Positions 24,096 to 36,432 of a stretch of DNA of 59,945 bases are shown piece after piece (positions within the stretch are counted from its first letter, which is position 1; each line of letters begins with the position of its first letter). Origin of the DNA: Neolecta irregularis DAH-3 (lineage: Eukaryota; Ascomycota; Neolectomycetes; Neolectales; Neolectaceae); NCBI GenBank assembly GCA_001929475.1, contig LXFE01000239.1, positions 1-59,945 of the forward strand. The letters are read 5' to 3'. The position numbers and the translations under genes were made by a program. Under the pieces are notes generated by a model. That model saw only the letters and a program-made list of their open reading frames with translations. It searched no databases and was not told the DNA's origin.

Positions 24096-25881
24096 CTAGT
24101 TAAAAATGCATTCTTGAAGCCATATTTCACCATCAAGATAATAGCCCAGTTTACTATAATAACGGCGAACGCCAACACCGGAGATAACGCAAATTTTCTC
24201 ACTCCCGTGCTCTTCCACAGCTATACGCTCGGCTTCTTCCATGAGAAGAGTACCATAACCTTGGTGCTGGAATTTCTTGGGATCTCGATTATGAAGTGGT
24301 ACCGAACTTCCATAAACGTGCAGCTCACGCACCAACGATGTCGGTTGATGAGTAAGCTCCGGCCGATAAGCTGTCGCGGCACATTTGCGTAATCGGAGCA
24401 GTCCAATGAGAATATCCTGTACCGGATCTTCATAGCTCAAAAAAGTCTCCCACCCTCCGTTCGCCACATAATCTCTTCGAATAAATTCAATCTGATCTGG
24501 ACGGACTTTGTGATGAACTTCTTGTATCCCAACTTCGCGAGTACGAATATCTCGACAAGATGTACCGAATTCTTTCATACGGCTAAGTGCCAGTTCTCTT
24601 AGATTCCCATTCTCGACTCCAGATGACACCAATGGCATAGGAATATCTCTTTGGATTCGATATATCCGAGTCCAAGGGGGAACTAACGCAAGAATACGAG
24701 CTACAAGATCTACCAGAGCATTTGGCGTATAATTTTTGTATCGTCCAGTTCTCCATAATTCATATAAACCGGTCCCTCGGATGACCAATGTAGGATAAAT
24801 TTTCAATCCATCAGATCGAAATGCTGGATTCTCGAAATATTCTGCAAACTGAAAGATGTCCCTCTCCACGCCCACATTTGGGAGGTCAGGCATCATATGA
24901 GAAACAACTTTGAAGCCAGCATCTTTGGCAAGAGCAAAAGTATGCTGCACCGCTTTGACTGTATGACCTCGATTTGTATCTCGAGCGACATCCTCGTAAA
25001 CGCTTTGAACACCAATCTCAAGCCGGGTACATCCATAGCGTAGCATTGAACTCCCATTAGAATGATGCAGATGGACCGTATACCTCAGGTGGGTATCCAG
25101 ACAGTAATCAGGCCGTGTTTCGATCGTGATTCCCACACATTTCGTATTTGATTGCTCGGCGAAACTAGTATTAGCAAACGGTAACATATAACCTACGCTA
25201 CTGCTTCATCGACATCTTCCGTGGTGTGGCCAGAAAGGGCATTATGAAGGTTGGATATGAACCAATTTCGATACTGTTCGGATAATGACATAAAAGTACC
25301 TCCCATGACAATGTATTCAACCTACTCGTCAGTCGGGGTAATATATTCCAACCTAGCTTATCGACGTTATGACCGAGACCTCTCAGTTGATCTACTCGGC
25401 CTCTGGCTTGTTCATAGGGATCATAGCGGGCTCGAATAGCTCGCATGCTTGTCGGTTCATATCCGGTATACGACTGCGTCGAATATTCAAAATCAGAGTC
25501 CGGACCTCCAGGACAGTATCTGCGGTCATAAGTCAAACGAGATCGACTTCATCATACACGCAAACGTTTCCAGTCATAGCAATGTGAGGACATCGGTGGG
25601 GTTTGCACATAACAGCAACCACAGCAATCTCAACGTCAGATTGTAGATTCGAGCACATAAATTACCCCAGATGCAGTCCTTACGGGTTTTGCTTTCAGTT
25701 TTGGGAGCAGATATGGCTTATATTGCTCCGGCACGGCTTGGATAATATCGACGAGACGTGGTTGAGCAGCCATTTTATGCTTCTTTGAGAAGCGCGCTTT
25801 CAATCCATTCAGGTTACATTCCCTTCCAGCTTCGTGTAACTTAATCAGCTCATTCGCGATATCAGTACAACATTTGATCAT
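24096..25881 (-). CDS. ELP3: Elongator catalytic subunit Elp3
   Basis: This tRNA carboxymethyluridine-forming enzyme combines a radical-SAM and an acetyltransferase domain. The N-terminus reads [10 protein letters not shown], then the cluster cysteines in CKPHRCPH and [20 protein letters not shown]. It continues with [42 protein letters not shown] and [19 protein letters not shown]. The GNAT domain shows [32 protein letters not shown] and [13 protein letters not shown]. The start is uncertain: ATG at 25881 (MIKCC), or an upstream ATG near 25970 joined by a longer intron (MKDQ-AELMIK). One intron (25322-25356) has no canonical GT/GC-AG reading (see findings). Confidence 0.95.
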
Positions 25882-25969
25882 GAGTTCTGCCTGATGCCAG
25901 TGTAAGCTCGCGAAAAGACACTCCAAAGACGAACCGCTGAAAGCGAAGGAGATAAAACTTGATCCTTCA

Positions 25970-26381
25970 TAAGAACTATCTTCACGGTTGCAATAAGAAC
26001 CAAAAAATTTGTTTGGTATAGTCACGTATAAGTGAATCGAGTTTCAAGCTGATTCAAAAAGAGAAATATCCGCTCAGCCACACGACGCCAGAGTTGCAAC
26101 AGTTGCTGAGTTGATAGCCCTGATTGCAGTTCTTTCGTTTCAACTTATTTTACATACACCCTTTTCCTTATTGCTTCCTCTATTTAGGGCATGTATATGA
26201 TACTACAGTCTTTAAGGATGAATTTTGACCAGATACTCCGGAATCGATTCCGTGTTATCACAAGCTCCATCACATTAAAAATTAGCCACCGGAATTCTAG
26301 CCAGGAGGCTTGCCAGGTTACAAATTCTGCGAAAGTCTTTTCGCAAAGAATAGCCATAACGGCAATTTGCTTTATTTCAGA
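25970..26381. promoter_or_regulatory. Divergent promoter region of Elp3 and the P5B ATPase
   Basis: About 410 bp between the two start regions. Short open frames on both strands have no motif and overlap each other. It may hold the first Elp3 exon at its left end. No other feature is seen. Confidence 0.45.
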
Positions 26382-29300
26382 ATGAACGTCATTCAAAGCC
26401 CAAGTTTTCCATCTCCCATATCTCAGCGTCGAAGCACCGAGAAACATCGTGAGTCGCTCGATATCCCGGGATTCGCAGAAATGGCCCATGAAACAATTTT
26501 TGATGGTACCTGATCAGTTGTACACGAAACGTAATGGCAAGGTCCGATTTCCGAAAGTGTACCGAGTAGCATTTCGAGTTTCGCGCATAGACGGCATTCT
26601 CAAGCCGAGTCAGAAGCTGAAAGCGCATTGCATATCAGAATTTTCGGAGCGACAAATACGAGAGACACTGAGGATGATGAAGATGCTAAGACAAGTGTAT
26701 CAGAACTCTCCCGAATGGATGAAATTGAGCAGCACTTTGATGACGATCAAAGTTTTCTCGAGCAACATGGTTTCAGTTCAAGGCCATTATCCCTTACCGC
26801 CCCATTATTAAAAGACTTCGTTCCTGCTGGGGTGCGATGGGCTCAGGTAATTTATCTTGAAGAGGAAGCTATGTTTATCAAACTTCATGGTTATCGCACT
26901 ACGTGGTTTCGAAAGTTCATATATATTCTCATTTGCATTGGTACATTTGGTCTGGGCTACCTTGCCTTGCGATGGATTAAGAAATGGGAAATTAGAATTT
27001 TGGGATGTCCAACAGCCTTGGCTGACTGCGATTGGATTGCCATTCAAGTATGTTCTATATCACCACTGCCTCATTGTATAGAATAAATGGGATGAAGTTG
27101 ATATTATTCCAGTACAGAAGCGTCTCTTCAACCAAAATATTTCTGTACTCTTTGGAATCCGAAATCCAAATATCAGTACTGAAGATATAATGGAAGACTC
27201 TAACCTATCCTTCTTTCGATTCATTGACTATCGTTATACACGCCTCTATTTCAACCCACAATCACATTTGTTCATCTTGAACAATTCATGGAAAGACTCT
27301 AAGTGGCGATCCATCAAGGCCATGCGAAGTGGAATCGAACATGACATGAAAGATACAAGACTTTCGATCTTTGGTGAGAACGTCGTCGATATTGAAGAAA
27401 AGTCATTCTCACAATTACTTATTGAAGAAGTATTCACCTTCTAGAGATCCACTAACTTGAGCAAGTCGCTACACCCATTCTACATGTTTCAGATATTCTC
27501 GATTATACTCTGGTCCCTCGATGAGTACTATTATTATGCTGTAATTTCTGCAGCTTTCTTAACCTGATGGAAAGGCTTGCATATTTGTGATATCAGTCGG
27601 CAGTGTCGTCAGTAGTGTCGTTGATATACGTAATGTAAGTGACCTACTTTTGAGTGAAAGCTGAGTACAGACCATGATTCGCCTTCGAGAAATCTCTCGA
27701 TTTGTGTGTGATGTTAGAGTCCTCAGAAATGGATATTGTTAGAGAACAGTTTTGTTGTTTGCTGACTTTGTAGGGAGTACAGTTTCATCCTGCGATCTCG
27801 TTCCTGGAGATGTTTATGAAATATCAGCTCCAAATCTGAAAATATTTCCATGCGATTCACTCCTTTTGAGTGGAAGTTGCATTTCAAATGAAAGCATGTT
27901 GACTGGAGAATCAGTCCCCATCGCAAAGACAACGGCCACGAACAAGACAGTCAGAAAACTTAATATTTCAACATCCACAATCCCAGCTGACGTTGCTAAA
28001 CATTTTCTTTTTGCTGGCACAAAAGTCATCCGTGTTACCAGGCCTATTGCAAAAGGCGATGAGGAACCTGCAACATTGGCTATGGTAGTTCGAACTGGAT
28101 TCAATACAACAAAGGGTGCCTTGGTCAGAAGTATGCTCTTTCCAAAGCCTATAGGCTTCAAATTTTACCGTGATTCGTTTCGATACATTGGAGTACTAGC
28201 CATAATCGCCGTTCTTGGTTTCATCGTTTCTACCATCAATTTTATAGATTTGGGGGTTTCATATCTTTGCTCAGTTCGTACTAATTCAGTAGGTTCATTG
28301 GCGTCTCATAGTTTTCCGTGCTTTAGATCTAATCACCATTGTCGTTCCACCTGCGCTCCCAACAACTTTGACAATCGGTACAAAGTTTGCTATCTTTAGA
28401 TTGAAGCAAAAGAAAATTTTCTGTACAAGTCCCAATCGGTATTAATAAATCCCACCCAATGGCTCTGAATGTCCAGAATTATAGTAGCTGGGAAAGTAGA
28501 CATCGTTTGTTTCGATAAAACTGGTACTTTGACAGAAGAGGGCCTTGATATACTCGGTGTTCATCCAATCGAAAACACTTGGTACCTCTTACTATTTCAA
28601 TTAGGCTCAATACTATAGCTTTGGAGAGATATATACAACTTCTCAATCCCTTGTACCGACTCTGCAAAATTCAGAGCTCCTGGAAAACCGGAAGTCGCTT
28701 CTTCATGCAATGACGACTTGTCATGCAATCAAAATCATCGGCGGTGAACTTGCGGGTGATTCTTTAGATGTTAAGATGTTTGAATTTACTGGCTGGGATT
28801 ACGACGAAGAGGGGAATCTGGATTTGCAGCAAGAAGGGGAGGATCCTGCATCATCGACCCCAAAGGAAAACAACACATCTTCTGCATTGTCTTTTCCCGT
28901 GGTTCGTCCACCCATGACGTGCTCGAGTGATGATGAAACTACGAGCTCACAATCTGTATATCATTTCTTGAAATTTGCTCACTGTTAGATAAACCCCCAT
29001 GAACTGGGAATTGTTCGGGTCTTTGATTTCGCTTCTGATCTTCGCCGAATGAGTGTCTTGGTAAAACATTTTAATTCTACAAGCATGGAAGCATATGTTA
29101 AAGGTGCCCCGGAGATAATGAGAGACATATGCAATCCAAAATCAAGTAAAGATCTTTGACAATCGGTCTTACACTGTAGTTCCCAGAGACTATGAACAAC
29201 TACTCAGTACATATACGAAGCACGGCTATCGAGTTATCGCATGTGCTAATCGAGTGTTCCCAAAGATGTCTTGGATTCGATCACAGAGAATCAAGAGAAT

Positions 29301-30937
29301 TGACATTGAACAAGATCTAGCCTTCCTGGGATTCATCGTATTTGAAAACAAATTGAAATCAAGCTCCGAGTCCGTTATCAAAGAGCTTCAAGTAGCGTCC
29401 ATTCGCAACGTCATGTGTACCGGCGACAATCTCTTGACAGCAATTTCTGTTGGTCGCGAGTGTGGTCTTATCAGCAAGTCCGAACAATGTTTCGTGCCTT
29501 ACTTTATTGATGGTATTCAACGCTATCCCTCACTCTCTACTCACTTAATTAGCTCATGAATCTGATGAGCGAAAGGAATTAGTATGGGAAAGTATTGATG
29601 ATCCATCTCTAAAGCTCGACGGTCAATCGATGTGCCTTTTAAGTGCGTCGTCCTCGTCAAATAATTTTTCGGAGACCTATGAGAGCAACCAATATTCTTT
29701 AGCGGTTACTGGGGAGATCTTTCGATGGATTATCGATTTCTCAACGCTCCAAACTCTAAATCGAATGCTGCTGAGAGGTCAAATCTATGCCCGAATGTCT
29801 CCAGATGAAAAAAATGAACTGGTAAGCAAAATACAATCTCTCGACTACTGTGTTTGTTTCTGTGGCGATGGAGCGAACGATTGCGGGGCTCTCAAAGCTG
29901 CTGATGTTGGAATTTCATTGTCCGAAGCTGAAGCATCGGTTGCAGCACCCTTCACCAGCGGAGTTTACGAAATCACATGTGTTCCCGAAATCATTCGGTA
30001 TTCATTTGATATTTTGGTATAGCAACTGATCGTTAGACAAGGCCGAGCAGCACTTGTTACCAGTTTCAGTTGTTTTAAATATATGGCGCTTTATTCGGCT
30101 ATACAGTTCGCTACTGTCAGCTTCATGTACAAATCGGGATCTAATCTTGGTGATTTTCAGGTTACTTCCTACTGATTGTCAATCTTACCTTCCAGTTTCT
30201 CTTCATTGACTTATTCCTCATTTTACCAATTGCGGTGTCCAGTACGTCTTCGTTGGAGTTGCGATTAATATGCAGTGGCCAACACCGATCCTCAAGACAA
30301 GCTGTGTAGCCGGCGGCCTACTGCAAGTTTGGTTTCAAAGAAAATTTTGACACCTTTACTTGGTCAAATTTTCCTTGCCACAATACTGCAATTTATTGTC
30401 TATCATCTTGTGAAAATAATGCCCTGGTCCGCCCATTTTCTCCTCGATTGCTAACTGAAGGTATGTTCCACCATTCGTGGATCCAGATAAATCTTCTATT
30501 GAAAATTCGGAGAACACTAGTTTATTTTTACTGACGTGTTATCAATACGTTACTGTAGCCATCATCTGTAGCATTGGGCCTCCATATCGGCAGCCGATGT
30601 ATACGAACTGTGAGACCTGCTTATCGCCTACCACTGAAATTTAGACTATTTTGTCCTAGCCACTGCTAGCGCAATTTTATTCACAACATTCTTGCTTTTT
30701 CAAATTCCACCCTTCAGTGGCTTCCTTGTACGTTTATTTCAACTCACCTACATGGATTCTGCTTTCTGCACCGTAATCCTCCTCCTGGGTGTGACGCACT
30801 ATATTTTGGCCTATATTGGCGAAGGCTGCCTCTTTGTGCGACTTGCAGACATATTCTCCTACGCAAGATACCTAGTAACTGGAGAAAGAAAGAAGACGCG
30901 AAAGAAATACAAAGCATATCGTGAGTTGGGGGTGTAA
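26382..30937 (+). CDS. P5B-type ATPase (Ypk9 / ATP13A2-like)
   Basis: This is a vacuolar/lysosomal P-type ATPase; the P5B group exports polyamines or is linked to heavy-metal tolerance. A Ser/Asp-rich N-terminus ([20 protein letters not shown]) is followed by a hydrophobic membrane-associated segment ([20 protein letters not shown]). Then come [20 protein letters not shown], the A-domain MLTGESVP, the membrane motif [19 protein letters not shown] (PPALP marks P5B), the phosphorylation site [21 protein letters not shown] and [15 protein letters not shown]. Six or so C-terminal helices end with [11 protein letters not shown]. About seventeen introns of 33-40 nt were joined without breaking the frame, including gtccgcc...ctgaag near 30428-30461. 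All catalytic residues I can check are present. Confidence 0.93.
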
Positions 30938-31111
30938 CGGCCTATTGAAAATATGTTTTATTGTTTTTGATATTTAGAACTGCATGAAGTGATATTTCTG
31001 CGTGACTATGAGGTAGAGATTTTGTCTCGTCACTGTTCAGTTGCTGTGTCCATATACAAGTCATGTGAATAATAAGGGGATCGCTTTTTTGTGGAAACGG
31101 GTCTTCTATTA

Positions 31112-31407
31112 GGGTGCGTTTGGTTCTAAATTTCATAAAATGTGGCTTTTAACAAATTGGAATTTCAGGCGCGGGTTTGGTGCGCGCCACAAAGTACCAG
31201 AACTAGAAGGGGTCATAGATCATTGACTACTTTCAAAGGAAGTCCTTTCGGTCATGGAGATGTCGCCTAGCTTGAAACATCGTCCTCCCCTTCAATCAGT
31301 CCGAGCAGTGAGATTTGGATATATAAATGCGGAGCGCACCAAACGCGCGCCTGAAATTCCAATTTGTTAAAAGCCACATTTTATGAAATTTAGAACCAAA
31401 CGCACCC
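31112..31407. mobile_element. MITE-like element with long terminal inverted repeats
   Basis: A 296-bp non-coding element is bounded by inverted repeats of about 75 bp. Both ends start GGGTGCGTTTGGTTCTAAAT and stay almost identical into CAGGCGCG(G/C)GTTTGGTGCGC. It is flanked on both sides by TTA (31109-31111 and 31408-31410), a 3-bp target duplication. TTA duplications and GGGxGxGTTTGGTT-like ends are typical of PIF/Harbinger (Tourist-like) miniature elements. The 140-bp middle has no open frame, so movement would need a transposase from elsewhere. It lies between the 3' ends of the P5B ATPase and the SH3 protein gene. Confidence 0.85.
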
Positions 31408-31718
31408 TTAGTGAACTTTGTAAAATTCTCACTTCACAACTCTCCAAATCCTCAAAGGCTAACGTAACATGCCTTTCGGTGGAGGAATAATAAAAATAAA
31501 CTGGGAAGATTATATCCGGGCACGGAGCAGAATTAATTATGTCTAAAACCCATTAAAACACCCCAAAATAAGTAAATCTACAATACATGAACTAGCCACA
31601 TAAAAACGGGTTAGAAAAATATGATGCCTTGATCAAAATATGGCGTCTCTAAATTCCACATGCCTTTCACTTCTGTGGTCAATATCACTATAATCAATAT
31701 GCCATTGGACCGGAATGA

Positions 31719-33914
31719 CTATAAACCATGGTCATCTAACTTGCTACGTCGAACAGATGAACCATGAGGAGAAGGTGAATTTGAACGTCTCGGAGGTGCC
31801 ATAGGAAACGCTTGGTATATGATGCCCGAACTATTTGATTGTTGAGGTGAGGAAGAAGAGTCTTTTGTAGTAGGTGATGGGGAATCGAATCGAACTCCAG
31901 ATTTACCAGCTTTACGACTACGACCAGAGAATGATCTTCTCAGGCCAAGACGAGTATTAGATGACTTCTTACTGACACTGTCCGGGGAAGTCGTGTCGAT
32001 TTGAGCAATAATCTATTTGTTAGCTAAAAAGTTGAGTTGACGTTTATTATACCTCGCTCCAGGCACTCTTATGACAAACACAAACCAAAGGAAATGCTTT
32101 GATTTCCGAAACAAATGTCTCTTCCTCGCCGTGCAGGAGTGGAGTTGCTGAATGCATCGTGCTGGCACTCTCTCGAACCTCTCTGTCGACGACATCCTGA
32201 TGCCAGATTTTCCGTGACGTTTTTATGCCCGCTACACCGTCAGCTTTCTGCGCATGGTAAGACGTACTAGCCCAGCCATCATTCCATACAGCGACTATTT
32301 TAACAAGATCGCCTCGTTCGAGAGCCATTTCATCTGCCATTTTGGGTTCATATGTCCAGAGAGCTGCTGCGAAGCTACCTGGAGTGATGATTTTAGAAGA
32401 ATAATGGTCACTATACTCGTTCATCGACTCTGCCATGTCACCCTCTGAATTGGATATCGTTTCGGTATACGATGGATGTTGACTTACAGGGGGCCCCGAA
32501 TTTGGTGATGAAGAAGTAAGAACTGTCATCGGCACTAACCCTGATGAACCACTTGACCGTTTTTCGTTTGCACGTAGAGGAGGTTTCAAGGATTTGGAGA
32601 TAGATGTAGGAGTCATTGAAGATGTACTAATCGATCCTTCGGGTCCAGAAATTTCACGGGTTCGCATTTGTTCCTGCTTGGAAGGAAGTGGGGGCTGAGT
32701 ACTTCTAAGGGCAAATTCTTCCTCGTCATCATCAGGTTGTCGCAAAGCCGACAAACGAGCGACACCGCCGGGAGGAGTCGCATACAGTTGGGATGGAGGT
32801 ATATTCTGTTTCATTTTCTGTCGACGGGAGGAGGGAGGATAGTTCTGGTTGAATGCGTTTCCAGTTACATTTAATCGACGACGAAAGATGGCGAAGATCA
32901 ATGCAAATGCGACTAGAAACAGAACAATGGCAGCGCCTATCGAGATACCGGCAATTCGTGCGGGTGAAAGACCAGTGTCCCCATGAATAGTACTATCAAT
33001 GTCAGAAATACGAGTTATGATTACTAGAGAACCTGGAAGCCATTGGTGCTACAGAACCTGGGGTTGGTAAGAGGGAAGCTGGAATCGTTGGCGAGACAGG
33101 CAAATTGATGTGTTTGCATGTCGACAAATCAGAGTTGGAGCAACAGATCGAGGATGCGTTTGATGGAGAATTGCAAAACTCGCACAACTGCACCAGGTTT
33201 GTGCCATATCCACAATTATTGCGTTCGTTGGCTAGTCCTTCGACGCAAAGGTTTGGATCAAGAGACCCAGAAGGGTTTGAACAGATAGTAAAATCGCTCC
33301 GCAGTAGATCAGCTCGATTGTTGTACGTCCCGTTGCATAGCTGAGGAGTGAACAAAATTGAATATTCAGATTGTGCAAACTCGCCACAAGTCTCTGCACA
33401 GACAACTGGCCTGGATAGTTCAATAACCATTACTACTCCCTGGACTCTTACGGTTCTCCAGATGAACAAGTACCGCGAGATTCGGCGACAATTGCTGAGC
33501 AAAGAACAGTTGTAGTAAACCGGGCGTATAACTCTGTAGTATTCACAAGATCGATGTTTTCGCAGTGCATCACGTCGATGTATTTTGTTCTATTTGTCTC
33601 ACAAGTTGCACAAACGAAGAAAAGCATACCGCACATAATCCTGCTTGATGTATTCCTGTAAACCCATGTCAAAATCTTTCACACTGGAGATATAATTCAT
33701 GAAAGGACTGAGATGGTTAGAAAGAGTTCGTGATATGAACGTACAAAACCGAAGAAGCCGAAGTAGATATATAAAAATTATTAAAGGACGGACATAATTT
33801 TGAGTCAAGAAGTTGAATGCAACCAGTAGCCCCAGCTAGTTCAATATTCGATAATGAGAGGAGAGAAAGGACAAAAAGATGGCCGGTGATCGAATTGTCA
33901 TTGTATCCTTGCAT
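31719..33914 (-). CDS. Single-pass membrane protein with Cys-rich ectodomain and C-terminal SH3 domain
   Basis: This is a Fus1-like type I membrane protein. The N-terminus is hydrophobic (HLFVLSLLSLSNIELAGATG) and fits a signal peptide. A Cys-rich extracellular part follows (PPVVCAETCGEF, NCGYGTNLVQLCEFC, SSICCSNSDLSTCKH), then a Ser/Thr/Pro stalk. One membrane helix (IGAAIVLFLVAFALIFAIF) leads to RRRLN and a disordered cytosolic tail. An SH3 domain near the end reads FAAALWTYEPKMADEMALERGD and VAVWNDGWAST. The last exon adds a Ser/Pro tail ending HGL. Five introns were placed (33729-33765, 33591-33631, 33414-33456, 32996-33031, 32013-32052, approximate). Such proteins act in polarity, cell fusion or osmosensing scaffolds; the exact role is not readable. 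Confidence 0.78.
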
Positions 33915-34532
33915 GCCCACAACGGATTGAACGAAGCCAATGCGATAGGGGCAAAACAGATCGGCCGAAAGAGATTCAGACCGCAAATTTATCGAATAAG
34001 GAGTGTAATGGCGACTTTAAAATGGAAGTTTAGTGAGATCTGGAAGGTGGAGCCGACGGAGAGGAAACAAGGCGAAGAACTCAGGGACAGGAGCGAATTG
34101 TGCTTAACTCAAACGGTTTAGTGCGTTTCGGTGTTATGTTTTTATTTGCATTTGACTCTTTGAGTTACTACCTTGAGTAGCGATACAGAAACCGAGAGCC
34201 CATTCAAACGAGACGCAAGAACAGATTTTGATGTCAAATATGGTGGTAGATGATCAGAGTGGAACCGAAAACCAAAATATCCTCACTCCCATATACTTGG
34301 TCAAGGGTATTTTCACAAATAATTGATATTGTTACCACTCTGAATCTTATAGTCCTTGTTACTTTAATTCTATTGAAGGGTATCTCCGGTCTTGAGAGTT
34401 TAAATATCAAGCCTCTTTCCCCGGTGCGTTTTAATACTTTTCCCCACATCCCACCCAGTATATCTCCATTTAAAAAATCTGCAATTAGCACCAAGAAAAC
34501 AAATTTTGAGAAACAAAGTTTCTGAAGACAGT
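33915..34532. promoter_or_regulatory. Divergent promoter region, SH3 protein and M49-like gene
   Basis: About 620 bp between starts. A plus-strand open stretch at 34250-34525 encodes a hydrophobic run (TLNLIVLVTLILLKG) but has no family signal. I cannot tell whether it is an upstream exon of the M49-like gene or chance. No repeats or RNA genes are seen. Confidence 0.4.
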
Positions 34533-36315
34533 ATGATGAAGTCCACCGACATGAAAGTCAAGGAACGACTGGGCCGATTGAGCCCTATTCGACTTGAAGC
34601 AGACATGTCAATTCTTACCAGCGGTGAAAGAGCGGCTCTTATTCACTTGTATAATGCCGCAACAGAATTTGATAAATTGTATCTTCGGCAATTGTATAAA
34701 GGGAGTTTACAAGTCCTTGAGAAATTGGACAGTCAAGAACGATTTACCGAAGGTACGTCATCGCGATTTTCAACATCCATATTAAATTTTAAGCTACGTT
34801 TTATCGTGCGGTGATGGGGTACTTAATCTTCCTATTGTGCTGAACGGCAGGCCATGGGATGTTCTTGATGCACATCAACCCTTTATGTCGGAGTTGATGA
34901 TCAAAAGGCCCGAAGGTGTTGAATTTTATCCTCAAGATATGACTGAATCCGAATTCAATGAATGGGTTGAAAGTATCTCCACCGAAGAACAAGCGGGAGC
35001 CCGATCTTATGTTACCAACATTCGGCGCAACCACGAGGGTCATCTTGAAGCCGTGGATTTCTCTAAAGATTATCATGAAAACCTCTACAAAATCTCCAAT
35101 TCGTTCAGAGCAGCTGCGGAGAGCATTGAAGATGGGGATCTGAAAAAGTTGCTGAGACAGCGGGCTGATGCATTCCTTAGCAATGATTATCTCGAGAGTG
35201 AAATCACTTGGCTTACAATGGGAAACAGCAGCAACCTTGAAGTCAATGCAGGACCCTATGAGGCACTTCATTTATATTTGAAAAACGGCTGACAATTGAG
35301 GTATACGAAGACAAACACCTTGGAATCAAGGCAGCTTTTGAATTATTCGTTCACGTCCGGGATGTTGACAGTACAAGGATCCTCGGAAAATTTGCCCAAG
35401 CGTTACCTAGAGTTGAAGCAAACCTTCCAGAACCAGAGGAAGCCAAGCAAAAAACTTTAAAAATACCGCCTATTGTTGTTGTTAATCAGATTTTGGCAGG
35501 CGGGCGAGGACGACAAGTTCCATTGACTGCGGCTTATAATCTTCCCAACGATCAAAAGGCTATCGATAGCGCTGGAAGTAAACTCATCATCATAAAGAAT
35601 GTCCAAGAAGCGAAATTCAACAACATCCTTGCAGAAATTTCGAAAATTGCGCTTGTTCAAGACCAACTGGACTCTGTCACGTACTCGACATTTGCGAAAA
35701 CGTGGCTGATTCTTGAGGTTTGATGCTTTTCATTACCATATTCTTGCCCATGAGATATCTCATTCGGTTGGCCCTCATGTCGTTACAGGTACCAAAAAGA
35801 CTGTCAGTCAAGCACTCGAGAATCTGCATAGCGGTCTCGAAGAGTTGAAGGCAGATATTGTCGGTCTCCTTGCATGCGAGCAATTCATTCAGGATGGACT
35901 GTTTGATATGGACCGTCCTCCTAAAATGAACGACTTTATTACAACGTTTGTTGCAAGTTCCCTCAGAGAACTGCGATTTGGTTTAGATTCTGCCCACGGT
36001 CTTGCACAAGCTATATTTCTTTCTTTTGTTTTTGAGCACGGAGGTGTCGCCAAGACCTCGGATGGAAAGATTGCCGTAGTGCTCGACAGTGTTATGGTCG
36101 TTATCAAAGAACTAGCCTCGGTGATCTTAGCAATCCAAGCTAGTGGCAAAAAAGACAAGGCGCAACAATTCATTGAGAGGTATGGGAAACTGCCAGAGGA
36201 AGTAGTCGATTTGATCAGCAAGATCAACGAGACGGGTGTTTACGTAGACTGTCGGACTGACTATAAACGAGATGATTTCTGTTTTGAAGAGGAAGGAAAC
36301 CAAGAAAAGATATAA
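34533..36315 (+). CDS. M49-like metallopeptidase (Nudix-hydrolase-3 C-terminal type)
   Basis: This is a zinc peptidase-like protein related to d dipeptidyl peptidase III. The putative zinc site is HILAHEISHSVGPH, an HExxH form rather than the HExxxH of classical DPP III, with a downstream acidic helix LEELKADIVGLLACE. Upstream motifs typical of the group are FTEGTYVLSCGDG, DAHQPFMSEL, SNLEVNAGPYEVYEDKHLGIKAAFE and [27 protein letters not shown]. In plants this domain is fused to an N-terminal Nudix domain (from memory); no Nudix box is present here. Introns were placed at 34755-34791, 35263-35300 (GC donor) and 35679-35715. The start at 34533 (MMKSTD) is the first ATG in the conserved frame. 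Confidence 0.75.
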
Positions 36316-36432
36316 TATAGTTAAAATAGCTGAATGAATGGATTCGACTCCCCAACTCACTAATCTCCCAAGCTATACTCTGAAAGAAAAAGAAAAAGTA
36401 AAAGAACGAGATGAGAGTATGTCAAGCCATTC

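Noticed and set aside
26184-26489. Minus-strand 101-residue frame upstream of Elp3 as an Elp3 exon
   Set aside because: The sequence shows no Elp3 N-terminal similarity and overlaps the first exon of the P5B ATPase.
31868-31900. ggaatcgaatcgaactcc resembling a tRNA 3' end
   Set aside because: It lies in the coding tail of the SH3 protein and has no matching tRNA arms.
34250-34525. Separate small membrane protein upstream of the M49-like gene
   Set aside because: A single hydrophobic run without start context or homology; more likely leader sequence or chance.
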